A stretch of DNA of 64,000 bases from Bacteriovoracaceae bacterium (GCA_947377285.1 CANCFT010000004.1:1-64000), one strand, 5' to 3'. Positions 8,087 to 17,587 are shown, counted from the first letter of the stretch. The notes: generated from the sequence alone by a model not told the origin. Made by a program: numbers and translations.

Positions 8087-8923
8087 ATGAATTTTCTTTT
8101 AACTTTTTTAATACTGATAACATCTAGTGCTCGCGCCAGCTTGCAGCAGTATGGATACCAAGATCGATACCAAGTTCGATACCAAGATATCAGTGAAAAA
8201 AATATCCACGGTCGATTTTCCAGAGTTCAAGAAACTGATTCTGGCCAATTTAAAAATCAAATTACTGGCCTCATCTATGATTCTTTAACTGAAGCAACTT
8301 GCACCGGGACATTAATTGGCCCCAAACAAGTCTTAACGGCAGCTCATTGTGTTTATGATTTTGAAACGAAGTCTTGGAGTGACAACTTAATGTTTTCTCC
8401 AGGGAAAATATCAAGTGCAGATACCGGAATTGGTGATGTCGCATTTAAGAAAGTTTTTATTCAAAAAGAATATTTTGATACTATGGCCGAAGAATATGAT
8501 TTTGCAGTCATCGAATTAAGTATTGCTATTGGGGACACAATCGGTTGGGCCGGGTTTAGGTCCCTCACTCCAGATGAAGACAAAGACGGAGTCACTATTC
8601 CTCTTCGTTTTGAAGGTTATCCCGGTGATAAAGATTATGGAACTCTTTGGAGCGTAAGTTGTCCTGGAGTCGTTAGCGGTTACCTTTTTAGTTACTTATG
8701 TGATTCCTACGGAGGAATGTCAGGAAGTGCTCTCTTCCAAAAAAATGATACCGAAAATTATATCATTGGTGTCCATACGATTGGTGGTGCCGATAAAAAT
8801 GGGGGAGTTTTTATTGACTCTCATAATTATTCATTAATCGATAGTTGGAAAAACTCAAAAAGCTATCCATCCAATACACTGATTCATTTAAAATCTAAAA
8901 AAACTCCAAGTACATTATTTTAA
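8087..8923 (+). CDS. Secreted trypsin-like serine protease (V8 / glutamyl endopeptidase type)
   Basis: 278 residues. Signal peptide MNFLLTFLILITSSARA, then a chymotrypsin-fold domain. Catalytic triad: His in VLTAAHCVY (about 88), Asp in EEYDFAVIEL (about 141), Ser in DSYGGMSGSALF (about 213). The GGMSGS motif and lack of a long Asp-189-like pocket region resemble Staphylococcus V8-type enzymes. A short degenerate repeat (YQDRYQVRYQD) follows the signal peptide and may be part of a propeptide. It probably acts outside the cell or in the periplasm on proteins, possibly prey proteins if the host is a predator (inference). Confidence 0.85.
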   Translation: MNFLLTFLILITSSARASLQQYGYQDRYQVRYQDISEKNIHGRFSRVQETDSGQFKNQITGLIYDSLTEATCTGTLIGPKQVLTAAHCVYDFETKSWSDNLMFSPGKISSADTGIGDVAFKKVFIQKEYFDTMAEEYDFAVIELSIAIGDTIGWAGFRSLTPDEDKDGVTIPLRFEGYPGDKDYGTLWSVSCPGVVSGYLFSYLCDSYGGMSGSALFQKNDTENYIIGVHTIGGADKNGGVFIDSHNYSLIDSWKNSKSYPSNTLIHLKSKKTPSTLF

Positions 8924-8932
8924 AATATTACT

Positions 8933-9496
8933 TTAGAATATTTCAGAACGCTCAATTTCTTTAAATTTTCCAGGTTCCAAATTTCCCAATTCAAGCTTTC
9001 CAATTTTTTTTCGTATTAAACGCAGAGTAGGGTGGCCTACAGCGGCCGTCATTCGCCTTATTTGACGATTTTTTCCTTCAGTCAGCTTAATCTCTAACCA
9101 GCAGGTCGGAATGCTCTGGCGCACTCTTACGGGAGGATTGCGTTCAGTTATTAGTGGTTGAGGTTCAATTATATGAACTTGGCACGGTTTAGTTTTGTAA
9201 TCTTGAATTTGGATTCCTCCTGATGCCAATTTTTTTATGGCCTCATCAGTAGGAATGTTTTCGACCTGCACCCAATATGTCTTTTCTTTATCAAATTTAG
9301 GATTGAGCAATCTTTCTATCAATGCTCCATCATTAGATAATAATAAAAGTCCCTCAGAATCTTTATCAAGTCGACCACAAGCATAAACATCTTTGGGCAA
9401 GTTAAACAAACCCAAATGGTCGTCTGTATTCTCTGAAGTAAACTGGCTTAAAATGCCAAAAGGTTTATTAAAAGCTAGGTATAGGTATTTTTTCAT
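8933..9496 (-). CDS. rluE: 23S rRNA pseudouridine synthase, RluE type
   Basis: 187 residues, no S4 domain. Catalytic Asp in CGRLDKDSEGLLLLSNDG (about 41-58). The C-terminal stretch NPPVRVRQSIPTCWLEIKLTEGKNRQIRRMTAAVGHPTLRLIR closely matches E. coli RluE, which makes pseudouridine 2457 in 23S rRNA. Length fits RluE better than RluB or RsuA. Its start codon is only 14 bp from the divergent MFS gene, so promoter sequences must overlap coding sequence or lie elsewhere. Confidence 0.9.
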   Translation of the reverse strand: MKKYLYLAFNKPFGILSQFTSENTDDHLGLFNLPKDVYACGRLDKDSEGLLLLSNDGALIERLLNPKFDKEKTYWVQVENIPTDEAIKKLASGGIQIQDYKTKPCQVHIIEPQPLITERNPPVRVRQSIPTCWLEIKLTEGKNRQIRRMTAAVGHPTLRLIRKKIGKLELGNLEPGKFKEIERSEIF

Positions 9497-9510
9497 TCTA
9501 ATCTATTCTT

Positions 9511-10770
9511 GTGAATTTCAAACAAACTGTAAAGTTAAGTCATTTTGAAGGTGGGCTTTATGCCTTGATGGTTGCTTCAACTGAGAGCTTTCTTTTTTAT
9601 TATGCCGTTAAACAAAATGTCACTTCTTTTGAACTTGCCATACTAGCATCATTGCCACTGGCCTTAGGGGCCCTTTCTCAAATGTTTATTCCAAAATTAA
9701 TCAAAGATTATCATCTTGGAAGCAGTGTGGTTTGGGCCATGTTAGTTCAAATTTTGGGCGTTCTTGGAATTCTTTATACTGTTGCTGTTAATTATACCTA
9801 TGATAAATTACTTTTTTTTACATGTATTCATTTTATAGGGGGACTTACATCAAGTCCGTTATGGATCGATTGGGCCTCAAAAATTATTCCCAAACGTAAT
9901 TTTCGCAAATACATGGCCAGTCGAAGTAGTTATACATGGTATTTAATTTTGGTTTTTTATCTTGGACTGGCACTTTTAAGCCAATTCACATCTTGGTTTA
10001 AATTAGTTTATATTTTTCTCATAGGGGCCACTGCGCGCATTCTTTCATGCGCACTTCAATACTATATTATTCGAGGAACATTTTCGGTTGAATTAAAGAC
10101 TATTCAATCGCGAAAAATTAATGAATTCCCTCAAGTTATGTCTAGCGAAATAGTTAAAATAATTTGGCTTTTTATTATATGTACTTCGCTTTTTCGATTT
10201 GCCATTTATATAAGCAGTCCATTTTTTACGCCTTATATGATGAATGATTTAAAATTAAGTATGTTCCAATTCGTCCTATTGTCATCGATTCCTTATTTTG
10301 GAAGGGCCCTGTTTTTTAATTATTGGGGAAAGGTGGGTAAAGGCTTTGGGGCATTTTTTGGGATAGGTTTAACTGGGCTTTATATTTCAATCATTCCTAT
10401 TATCTGGGTAATAAGTCGCAATTATAATTTTCTTATTTTTAGTGAAATCTTGGCCGGAATTGCTTGGGGCGGTTTCGAGCTCAACCAAGTGTTAATGATT
10501 CAAAACTTTATGCATCAATCAATGAAAGTTGGTTCAAGAGTTTTATTAGGGATTCATATGGCCTTGGCCAATATATGTGGGGTCTTAGGGGCCATAGTTG
10601 GATCATTACTAATGGATGCTCATTTGAGTTTTTATCAAATTTTTCTCTGCTCATCAATACTCAGATTCCTTGCGATTTTAATTCTCATTAAACTTGCATT
10701 TTTCAATAAAAATAAACAATTGGGTTTAAAACAAATTCAAAGCTATTTGAAAAACCTCTTGCCACTCTGA
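9511..10770 (+). CDS. MFS-type membrane transporter
   Basis: 419 residues with about 12 hydrophobic segments. The fold follows a major facilitator pattern: helix 1 at about 16-34, a polar cytoplasmic loop with KLIKDYHLGSS, and a central charged loop near residues 195-210 dividing two six-helix halves. Substrate not predictable. The frame opens with GTG at 9511 without a recognisable Shine-Dalgarno; the next ATG (9568) would cut into helix 1, so GTG is preferred. Confidence 0.75.
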   Translation: MNFKQTVKLSHFEGGLYALMVASTESFLFYYAVKQNVTSFELAILASLPLALGALSQMFIPKLIKDYHLGSSVVWAMLVQILGVLGILYTVAVNYTYDKLLFFTCIHFIGGLTSSPLWIDWASKIIPKRNFRKYMASRSSYTWYLILVFYLGLALLSQFTSWFKLVYIFLIGATARILSCALQYYIIRGTFSVELKTIQSRKINEFPQVMSSEIVKIIWLFIICTSLFRFAIYISSPFFTPYMMNDLKLSMFQFVLLSSIPYFGRALFFNYWGKVGKGFGAFFGIGLTGLYISIIPIIWVISRNYNFLIFSEILAGIAWGGFELNQVLMIQNFMHQSMKVGSRVLLGIHMALANICGVLGAIVGSLLMDAHLSFYQIFLCSSILRFLAILILIKLAFFNKNKQLGLKQIQSYLKNLLPL

Positions 10771-10814
10771 ATATTACTAGTGAGAATTCTTGATAAAAAC
10801 GTTTTGGAGAAACT

Positions 10815-11084
10815 TTGGTAAAACTATTAACTTTTTTATTAATTACCATTTTGGCGATCAATTTGAGTTTTGCTGAAAGCCAAATTTATAAATCAAAGAA
10901 ATCAAAAAAATCTAAGAAATCTGCAACTCATTCTAGAGTTGTTTCTAAAAAACAAACTCGCAAATCAAAACGTCGTCATCATGGGACAGGCCCTGATTTA
11001 AAATCAATTACTACTGATTCACCTTATTCCTATACGGATGATCCAAATAATGGCGTCAATCCAATTGAAACTAAACAACCATAA
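10815..11084 (+). CDS. Small secreted basic protein with Lys-Ser repeats
   Basis: 89 residues starting at TTG (10815), supported by GGAG 6 nt upstream (10806-10809). Signal peptide MVKLLTFLLITILAINLSFA, then a mature part of about 69 residues opening with KSKKSKKSKKSATHS and a KKQTRKSKRRHH patch, followed by an acidic, Pro/Asn-rich tail. The basic block could bind nucleic acid or anionic polymers; no family is recognised. It sits 12 bp before another small secreted protein, probably co-transcribed. Confidence 0.6.
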   Translation: MVKLLTFLLITILAINLSFAESQIYKSKKSKKSKKSATHSRVVSKKQTRKSKRRHHGTGPDLKSITTDSPYSYTDDPNNGVNPIETKQP

Positions 11085-11108
11085 TATTATTTTTAAATGA
11101 GGAATTTT

Positions 11109-11528
11109 ATGAAACAAATTATTACAATCGCTTTTTTTCTTCTCCCTTTAACAAGTTTTGCCTCAATTATAAATTTTACTTGTAAATCAACTGATGTCCC
11201 TGGAGTTCATCATTTTGAAGGCCGTGGAGTTGTCGTAGTTGATGAATATAATAAAGTTGATGGAGTTATTTCATTGCAAGTTGAAAAAGCTCAGGCACCA
11301 GGTTCTGTACAAATATTTGAAGAACTAAAAGTAGAAGGATCCCTTTCTCACTACGAACCAGGACAAGTGAGAAACTTAGGTTTTGATCAATTAATTCTTA
11401 AATCAAATGATAGTTATATTAAAAGCCTTAACCTTTTATTGGATTTAAATGCGATCAATGCTTCTCAAATTTTTACCGTTGATAACTTTCTATACCGCTC
11501 AGAATGCGTAACAGAATCCGTTCAATAA
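11109..11528 (+). CDS. Small secreted protein of unknown function
   Basis: 139 residues from ATG 11109, chosen over the in-frame ATG at 11097 because GAGG (11099-11102) is correctly spaced and the protein then begins with the signal peptide MKQIITIAFFLLPLTSFA. The mature part has two cysteines (NFTCKS, RSECVTE), probably one disulfide, and reads like a small beta-sandwich. No family recognised. Probably in one transcript with the preceding gene. Confidence 0.65.
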   Translation: MKQIITIAFFLLPLTSFASIINFTCKSTDVPGVHHFEGRGVVVVDEYNKVDGVISLQVEKAQAPGSVQIFEELKVEGSLSHYEPGQVRNLGFDQLILKSNDSYIKSLNLLLDLNAINASQIFTVDNFLYRSECVTESVQ

Positions 11529-11551
11529 TTTAGTTTGGTGAAATAGGCCGG

Positions 11552-12160
11552 TTAGTTATCAAATGCTGATCGGCTCTTGGCCACGCGGTTGTTCATAATT
11601 CTAAATTGTCTTAATAAATCCAAAGAGACCATTTTATTTTCTAAAATTTCTAAAGCGTAGGCGATTGCTTCAAAAGTACAAACACCGTCATCACGGATTC
11701 CTCTTCTTAATTTATATTCACCTTTAATTTCTTCGGAAAGTTTGACACATTTAAGTGTTGCTAATCCTGGTTCACGCCTTCTGACTTTCATTGTCTGGCT
11801 CCAAGTGCCATCGGGAACAATTAAATGATAGGGACCTGGGTGATTGATTAAAAATTCTTCATTCAGCTCGATAGCATCATCATCAGGAAATAAATATAAA
11901 GCTTGGACATTGTCTTCTAATTTTAATTGATCAAGACTAAATGGCGAATCAGGAAGTCCTCTTGGATAGATTGTGGCGTTATTGAGAGTTAAGGTCGCTA
12001 ATTTTGCCGTATTAGAGGTGAGGTGTTCTTCTCGGTGATGCATGATAATTGAAATGCGAGTTAGCGTATCATGCTCCAGAATTTGATCACAAAAACACAG
12101 ACTCTTATTAATACGGCATCGGAGGCAGCGCTTGCCATGAGTCGATCGCCTTTTACTCAT
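11552..12160 (-). CDS. tapT: DTW-domain tRNA-uridine aminocarboxypropyltransferase (TapT-like)
   Basis: 202 residues. N-terminal zinc-type cluster CLRCRINKSLCFC (about 12-24), then the DTW domain with VPDGTWSQTMKVRRREPGL and the downstream RRG..DDGVCTFEAIAYALEIL block. TapT transfers the 3-amino-3-carboxypropyl group of SAM to uridine (acp3U47 in E. coli tRNA). All key motifs are present. It overlaps the preceding acyltransferase gene by 4 bp (ATGA), so the two are translationally coupled. Confidence 0.85.
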   Translation of the reverse strand: MSKRRSTHGKRCLRCRINKSLCFCDQILEHDTLTRISIIMHHREEHLTSNTAKLATLTLNNATIYPRGLPDSPFSLDQLKLEDNVQALYLFPDDDAIELNEEFLINHPGPYHLIVPDGTWSQTMKVRRREPGLATLKCVKLSEEIKGEYKLRRGIRDDGVCTFEAIAYALEILENKMVSLDLLRQFRIMNNRVAKSRSAFDN

Positions 12161-12909
12161 AGAGGATTTCCGTGATGTTTTCCAGGCATTGTTGCGTTCG
12201 AAATTTCATGGTCTAATTTATTAATTGTTTCTTTCATCAAATCAAAGGCCTGCATTCTTATTTCATTGACATCATCATTTGTTTTACCAATGGTAGAAAT
12301 AGGCGGAAGAACTTCTACGATGATTTTACCTGCATGCCAATAATCATATTTTAAATGTTTTGGGTACGAACTTATAGCGATGGGTACTATAGGAACTTGG
12401 GCCTTGATGGCGGTAATAAATGGACCTTTTTTAAAAGGTAATAAACCTCGACCTCTAGAGCGAGTTCCTTCTGGCATAATCCAAACGGAAACTTTTTTTT
12501 CAGTGATAGCTTTTACAGCTTCATCCATGGCCTCGTAGGCTTTCTTTTTATTTTTACGATCAATTAAAATATTTCCTGAAAGCCAAAAATATAAACCAAA
12601 AAAAGGGATGTAGAGGATCGATTTTTTTCCAATTGTGACTGTTTCTTTTGGGAGTGTGAATCCCCCAGGAAAAATATCGAGATTGTCTTGGTGATTACTA
12701 ATAAAGACACAAGGTCTGGCCGGTTCAAGAATTTCTTTGTTTCTCAACTCAATTTCTACACCTAAGATATAGCGGCCCAAGGCAATAAGGTTGGCAGAAA
12801 TTTTTGTATTCCTAGAATCAAATGGTCTAAGAATACCGACAATAATTCCAATGATACAAGAAAATCCAACCCAGAGTGCCGTAAATATAACTCGAAAAAA
12901 AAAGAGCAT
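12157..12909 (-). CDS. plsC: 1-acyl-sn-glycerol-3-phosphate acyltransferase
   Basis: 250 residues. Two N-terminal hydrophobic segments (about 1-28), then the PlsC domain: block I SNHQDNLDIF (NHX4D, about 70), block III MPEGTRSRGRGLLPFKKG (about 145-163), block IV VPIVPIAIS. It makes phosphatidic acid from lysophosphatidate at the inner membrane. Length and motif order are standard. Upstream member of the two-gene unit with the DTW gene. Confidence 0.9.
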   Translation of the reverse strand: MLFFFRVIFTALWVGFSCIIGIIVGILRPFDSRNTKISANLIALGRYILGVEIELRNKEILEPARPCVFISNHQDNLDIFPGGFTLPKETVTIGKKSILYIPFFGLYFWLSGNILIDRKNKKKAYEAMDEAVKAITEKKVSVWIMPEGTRSRGRGLLPFKKGPFITAIKAQVPIVPIAISSYPKHLKYDYWHAGKIIVEVLPPISTIGKTNDDVNEIRMQAFDLMKETINKLDHEISNATMPGKHHGNPL

Positions 12910-12939
12910 TAAGATTCCGTTTCCTTTTAAAAGCCTAAT

Positions 12940-13971
12940 CTAGTGAAGGCGTTTCATATTTTTACTCAAAGTGGCCTTGTCAATATAGCTCTGAGTGATT
13001 TTAGCATCTGCGTGATTGAGATAATCTCTTACGAAAAGTAAGTCCTTCGTTCTAATATATAGATTCGTCGCGCATGATTTCCTAAAACTGTGTGGAGAAA
13101 TTCCCACAGAAACTTCAGCGCGTAAAATGATTTTCATAATTTGATTGTAAAAAGTTTTTAGCGAATAGGCCTTCCCTATTTTATTTTGGAATAGAAAATC
13201 TGATTTAAATTGATGCTGACCGAGAAAAAATTCTAAATTCTTGAAAATAAGATCTTCCTTTTGGATGACTAAAGTATGGATTGAGCCACCTTTTCGAGTG
13301 AAGGTCATTATTTTTGCGACGCGATCAAAATTCGATATTTTTAAATGACACAATTCACTTAAACGCAAACCTCCATAGTACAAAAGATAAAGCATTAATC
13401 GCTCTTTTGTCCGGAAAGTTTTTTCTTCTATCGCCTTAAATTCCTCTCTAGAAAGCATTTTGGTTGGAGTTACATCAATATCTTTTAGAGAAATGGCGTG
13501 AATTTTACTCTTCACTGGGTTTTTTGAAAATTTTTCGGAATGGTCTTCATTGACTTCTTTTAGGTATTGAAAAAAATTTTTTAAACTCGATAAATGCCTG
13601 CGTCTTGAGCCTACACTCATTGGGTCTTGTAAAAAAAGAACCGATTTTTCAAATCGTTGTTTTGGATGAACCTTTTTAAATACTGATTTGAACCAATTGA
13701 AAATATTGCGATCACTATTTGGAGCATTTCGATAAACTGTGCCGCCAGAGGCTAGGAATTCTTTATATCTACCAATCATTTCACCATTAGTTTTTGAAAA
13801 CCGGCTTTTTTCGTGATGCTCAATCCAAGTAAAAAATTTTATTAAATCAGACCTATAGTTTATGAGGGTATGTTCCGATTTATTTAATCGTGACAGGTTG
13901 TGCAGATAAGCATCCATCAGTTCTAGATGCTCAAGATTTAATTCTTGAATCGGATTCATAAGCTCATTCAT
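12940..13971 (-). CDS. Tyrosine recombinase (integrase family), solitary
   Basis: 343 residues with an N-terminal SAM-like core-binding domain (about 15-140) and a catalytic domain. Catalytic Arg in YYGGLRLSELCHLK, HxxR in ISPHSFRKSCATNLYIR, the LNHADAKITQSYI motif with a second His, and nucleophile Tyr in QSYID. The N-terminal half has an unusual insertion (FKSVFKKVHPKQRFEKSVLFLQDP). Not a clear XerC or XerD. No phage or integron genes lie nearby. A perfect 20-bp inverted repeat sits 27 bp upstream of the start. Confidence 0.8.
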   Translation of the reverse strand: MNELMNPIQELNLEHLELMDAYLHNLSRLNKSEHTLINYRSDLIKFFTWIEHHEKSRFSKTNGEMIGRYKEFLASGGTVYRNAPNSDRNIFNWFKSVFKKVHPKQRFEKSVLFLQDPMSVGSRRRHLSSLKNFFQYLKEVNEDHSEKFSKNPVKSKIHAISLKDIDVTPTKMLSREEFKAIEEKTFRTKERLMLYLLYYGGLRLSELCHLKISNFDRVAKIMTFTRKGGSIHTLVIQKEDLIFKNLEFFLGQHQFKSDFLFQNKIGKAYSLKTFYNQIMKIILRAEVSVGISPHSFRKSCATNLYIRTKDLLFVRDYLNHADAKITQSYIDKATLSKNMKRLH

Positions 13972-13997
13972 TCCTTTAAAAAAGCTCTCAATAGTTT

Positions 13998-14017
13998 CCT
14001 ATAATAGATATTATAGG
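13998..14017. promoter_or_regulatory. 20-bp inverted repeat upstream of a tyrosine recombinase
   Basis: CCTATAAT-AGAT-ATTATAGG: perfect 8-bp arms around 4 bp, 27 bp upstream of the recombinase start. The layout fits either an operator over the promoter or a pair of recombinase arm sites with a short core. A second, weaker hairpin (AATGGC...GCCATT) lies at 14063-14081. Confidence 0.4.
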
Positions 14018-14206
14018 TAGAAAATATTAATTAAGTATATAAAATTAAAAAGAAAGTGATTAAATGGCGTTTTTAGCCATTGTTTTCGATTTGGATTGGC
14101 GTTTGCTTGGGGTTAAAAGCAGCTGGATTATTTTTTTATTTTGTTCAGAGATTTATTTTTTTAATATTAGATAAATCTTTTGCAATAAAAAATTTACTAT
14201 GTCCGC

Positions 14207-14854
14207 ATGGATAATTTTGATACACTTTCACGCACATATATGGAATTTATAGAACCACTTCTACAAGTAGCCTCAGACCCACTTAGCTTTTTCGAATTTT
14301 TCGGATATTGGGGGCTATCCCTTATATTGTTTGCAGAAACCGGACTTTTCGGCTTCTTCTTACCTGGGGATTCACTGCTATTAACTCTTGGATTAATGTC
14401 TGCTGAAGGTGATATAGACCTAAAGATATTGATCCCTTCGCTCATTCTGGCCACAGTTTTGGGCGATCATTTTAGTTATATGCTGGGCCGTAAATTCTCA
14501 GTCAAAGTACGAAAAAACCTTAGCCGCTTTTACTTAGAAGAACGCCATATGGAAATGGCCCACAGTTATTATATTAAACATGGCGGCAAGACCATTTTAT
14601 TTTGCAAGTTCGTAGCATTTGTTCGAACCTTTGCACCTTTTATTGCCGGAACCAGCAAAATGTCCATTTATAGATTTACTCTATTTGATATTGCTGGGGC
14701 CACACTTTGGGTAGGTGGGATCGTTTATGGGGCCCATGTGCTTGGTCAATTTGTCCATTTTGATATTAAAGCTTACTTCCATTATTTTGCAATATTCTTG
14801 ATCTTTTTAGTTGTGTCGCCCTTTCTCTTTAAATTTTTTAAAAAAAAGGCATAA
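14207..14854 (+). CDS. DedA family membrane protein
   Basis: 215 residues with five to six hydrophobic segments. DedA hallmarks: FAETGLFGFFLPGDSLLLTLGLM (about 43-65), a GR-containing loop (YMLGRKFSVKVRKN), FCKFVAFVRTFAPFIAGTSKM and FDIAGATLWV. Some DedA family members act as undecaprenyl-phosphate or phospholipid flippases in the inner membrane; the substrate here is unknown. The start lacks a clear Shine-Dalgarno. The aminomutase gene follows 7 bp after the stop. Confidence 0.85.
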   Translation: MDNFDTLSRTYMEFIEPLLQVASDPLSFFEFFGYWGLSLILFAETGLFGFFLPGDSLLLTLGLMSAEGDIDLKILIPSLILATVLGDHFSYMLGRKFSVKVRKNLSRFYLEERHMEMAHSYYIKHGGKTILFCKFVAFVRTFAPFIAGTSKMSIYRFTLFDIAGATLWVGGIVYGAHVLGQFVHFDIKAYFHYFAIFLIFLVVSPFLFKFFKKKA

Positions 14855-14861
14855 TGGCCTT

Positions 14862-16205
14862 ATGACAAATTTAAATAAATTAAAATTAACCATTACTAAC
14901 GACCAACACTTACATTTTCGTGAAGACGATTTTTGGAAAATTATTCCTGCTTGGAAGGATGTTTCTAGAGAAGAGTTTTCAGATCATATGTGGCAGATGA
15001 AACATTCTATAAAAAAAGTAGAACAAGTTAAAACTGTTTTAGGTGAACTTTGCACTGATCAGTTTTATCAAGACATGCTTCAAGGTCAACATATTACACC
15101 GATGAATATTCGGATCACTCCTTATATATTTGCGTTGATGGATTGGTCAGATCCCAATAACTGCGCAATGAGGAAACAATTTCTTCCTATCGGCTCACAA
15201 TTTCTTCCTGATCATCCTTATTACGAAGCAGATTCTCTTCATGAAGATGTAGACTCTCCAGTGCCAACCATTACTCATCGCTATCATGATAAAGTTTTAT
15301 TTTTACCAACAACAATCTGCCCAGTTTATTGTTCTTATTGCACGAGATCGAGGCTTATTGGTGGATCTACAGAAGCTGTTGAAAAAGAAACATATGGAGT
15401 CAATGCAGCCCGTATGGATGTCGCATTTGATTATATCAGGTCTCATCCGGCCATAGAAGATGTTGTTATTTCGGGTGGAGACGCCTTTATGATGACAGCA
15501 AAACAGATCACTTTTATAGGGGAAAATTTACTTAATATTCCCCACATAAGACGAATCCGTTTTGCGACTAAGGGAATAGCTATTTACCCTCAAAAAATCA
15601 CCAGTGATCATGAATGGTTTAACGCTCTTAATGGCGTTCATAAAAAAGGTCGAGAAATGGGAAAATCAGTTGTGATTCACACCCATTTTTCTTCACCTAA
15701 AGAGATAACACTTTTTTCTAAATTGGCGATGGATCGATTATTTGCCGAAGGGATTATAGTTAGAAACCAAGCGGTTCTCCAAGAGGGAGTCAATGATACA
15801 ATCAATGATATGGTTTTATTAATTAAGCAAATTAGTTATATGAATATTCAACCTTATTATGTTTATATGCACGACATGGTTCCGGGTTGTGAGCATTTTA
15901 GAACGACGATTGCTGAAGGTGAAGCACTGGAAAAAGCTGTTCGAGGAACGACGGCCGGTTTCAATACGCCTACCTTTGTTTGTGATGCTCCCGGAGGCGG
16001 AGGCAAGCGGCATGTTGCTTCATATGAATATTATGACCGAGAAAATGGTATCTCAGTTTGGACTGCACCTAATGTAAAACCTGGTGAAGTCTTTTTCTAT
16101 TTTGATCCAATTCGAAAACTCTCCAAAGAAGCTCAGCTTCGTTGGGCCGATAAGACTACCAGAGAAGCGATGATTGCTGATGCTAAAAAGAAAGCAGGAT
16201 TTTAA
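14862..16205 (+). CDS. kamA: Lysine 2,3-aminomutase-like radical SAM/PLP enzyme
   Basis: 447 residues from ATG 14862 (an ATG 51 bp earlier lies inside dedA and is not needed). Radical SAM cluster CPVYCSYC (C153, C157, C160), then the PLP-lysine motif DAPGGGGK in the C-terminal part (roughly residue 375). Both belong to the KamA family, which converts L-alpha-lysine to beta-lysine. EpmB-type paralogues act with EpmA on EF-P; EpmA is not visible here, and the full-length C terminus favours KamA. An N-terminal extension of about 100 residues precedes the barrel. The substrate is inferred from family only. Confidence 0.8.
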   Translation: MTNLNKLKLTITNDQHLHFREDDFWKIIPAWKDVSREEFSDHMWQMKHSIKKVEQVKTVLGELCTDQFYQDMLQGQHITPMNIRITPYIFALMDWSDPNNCAMRKQFLPIGSQFLPDHPYYEADSLHEDVDSPVPTITHRYHDKVLFLPTTICPVYCSYCTRSRLIGGSTEAVEKETYGVNAARMDVAFDYIRSHPAIEDVVISGGDAFMMTAKQITFIGENLLNIPHIRRIRFATKGIAIYPQKITSDHEWFNALNGVHKKGREMGKSVVIHTHFSSPKEITLFSKLAMDRLFAEGIIVRNQAVLQEGVNDTINDMVLLIKQISYMNIQPYYVYMHDMVPGCEHFRTTIAEGEALEKAVRGTTAGFNTPTFVCDAPGGGGKRHVASYEYYDRENGISVWTAPNVKPGEVFFYFDPIRKLSKEAQLRWADKTTREAMIADAKKKAGF

Positions 16206-16211
16206 TTATTT

Positions 16212-17495
16212 TTAAGATCTATTAGATTCAGATTTTCTTCTTTGTGTTGTCGTCTCAATATTTTTTAAGAGACTAGGGTATTTGAGAGTTATTTCACTGA
16301 AACTTTTTTTGGTCAATTTATAAAGATCGCAATAGGTTTGCGACTGTACATTGGCCGTTCGCTTTGTTTCTTTAACTAAGGCCACTTCTCCAAAAATTTG
16401 TCCATCATGAAGACTTGCTATTCGCTCACCATTTTCCAAGTAAACATCAACAACTCCATGAGCGATGACAAACATTTCGTCACCCATTTCTCCAATTTTT
16501 ATAATTAAATCACCAGGGGAAGAAAAAATTTGCTCTAAATGGATGGAGATTTCTTTTAAGCACTCAGGAGAGCATCCAGAAAAAACCGGGATATTTCCAA
16601 TCAGTTTAATCTTCATATAGATTTGCATTTCGGCCTGGAGAGCATGGGGAAGGTCTGCAATAATTTTTTCATCATCATCACTGAGACGTTTTGAATAAAG
16701 ATGCCCGTAATGATTAATGGCGGCCGTTTGCAAATTTTCAGGAACTTTATAATGTTTCATAAACAAAATGAGGTCGTTTATTTTTTCTCTTGTCTGTTCT
16801 TTATGGCGGTCAGCACTGGCGAGCATTCGAGAAATATTACCAATAACGATCCCATACATCCCTACTCCGATAATCATAATAAAGCAGGTAAAAATTCGGC
16901 CAATATTATTATTAGGAGTAATATCGCCGTAGCCTATAGTAGTCAAGGTAGTGAGTGCCCAGTAAAATGATCGAATATAATAACTGGTAACATCACTTTG
17001 AATAGGCATTGGATAGATAAAAATCCAGCCGCAAGCAATCCAATTCACGACAATTAAAAAACCAACCATAATTGATTGCATTTTAAATATTCGAGGGACG
17101 ATGGTGATATTTTCGATGAGATAAAAAATTTTAATTATTCTAATCATTCGCAAAAGTCGAAAGGCCATAAAAAAGTCTTGATGTCCTAAATAGTAGGAGA
17201 GTATATCAAAGGGCACGCAAGAAACTACATCTACGATGAGCATGACAGTTAGAGAATACTTTTTATTTTGTGGGCCTATATCTAGTTTTTTTTGATGTTT
17301 TTGTTTTTCTCTTAGGTGATACATCAGATCAGCAATAAACAAAACGGAAATAAATGCATCTGTGAACAATTGCCAATTTTGAATTTTAGTCTGAAATACA
17401 AAACTAAACGGAGCTTCCATCGCCGTAAAACTGGCCGACCAAAAAATCACGGCGATCCAAAGAAATTCTTTTGTATTTAAGTGGCTTTTATTCAT
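16212..17495 (-). CDS. Voltage-type K+ channel with cyclic-nucleotide-binding domain
   Basis: 427 residues. Six membrane segments with an S4-like FRLLRMIRIIKIFYLIE (about 112-128), the selectivity filter TLTTIGYGDIT (TIGYGD at 186-191), S6, a C-linker, and a C-terminal cyclic-nucleotide-binding domain (about 300-415) with the phosphate-binding cassette FGEVALVKETKRTANV. The combination matches bacterial CNG/HCN-like potassium channels such as MloK1, with gating by cAMP or cGMP inferred. The cassette Glu and Arg are both kept, so ligand binding is plausible. Confidence 0.9.
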   Translation of the reverse strand: MNKSHLNTKEFLWIAVIFWSASFTAMEAPFSFVFQTKIQNWQLFTDAFISVLFIADLMYHLREKQKHQKKLDIGPQNKKYSLTVMLIVDVVSCVPFDILSYYLGHQDFFMAFRLLRMIRIIKIFYLIENITIVPRIFKMQSIMVGFLIVVNWIACGWIFIYPMPIQSDVTSYYIRSFYWALTTLTTIGYGDITPNNNIGRIFTCFIMIIGVGMYGIVIGNISRMLASADRHKEQTREKINDLILFMKHYKVPENLQTAAINHYGHLYSKRLSDDDEKIIADLPHALQAEMQIYMKIKLIGNIPVFSGCSPECLKEISIHLEQIFSSPGDLIIKIGEMGDEMFVIAHGVVDVYLENGERIASLHDGQIFGEVALVKETKRTANVQSQTYCDLYKLTKKSFSEITLKYPSLLKNIETTTQRRKSESNRS

Positions 17496-17587
17496 TTGTA
17501 TGGGCTATCGGATTGATTGAGGCAAAGCTTTATGTGTATACTTTATAAAAAATTTAAGGATTGAAATAAATTAAATGGAATAAAACA

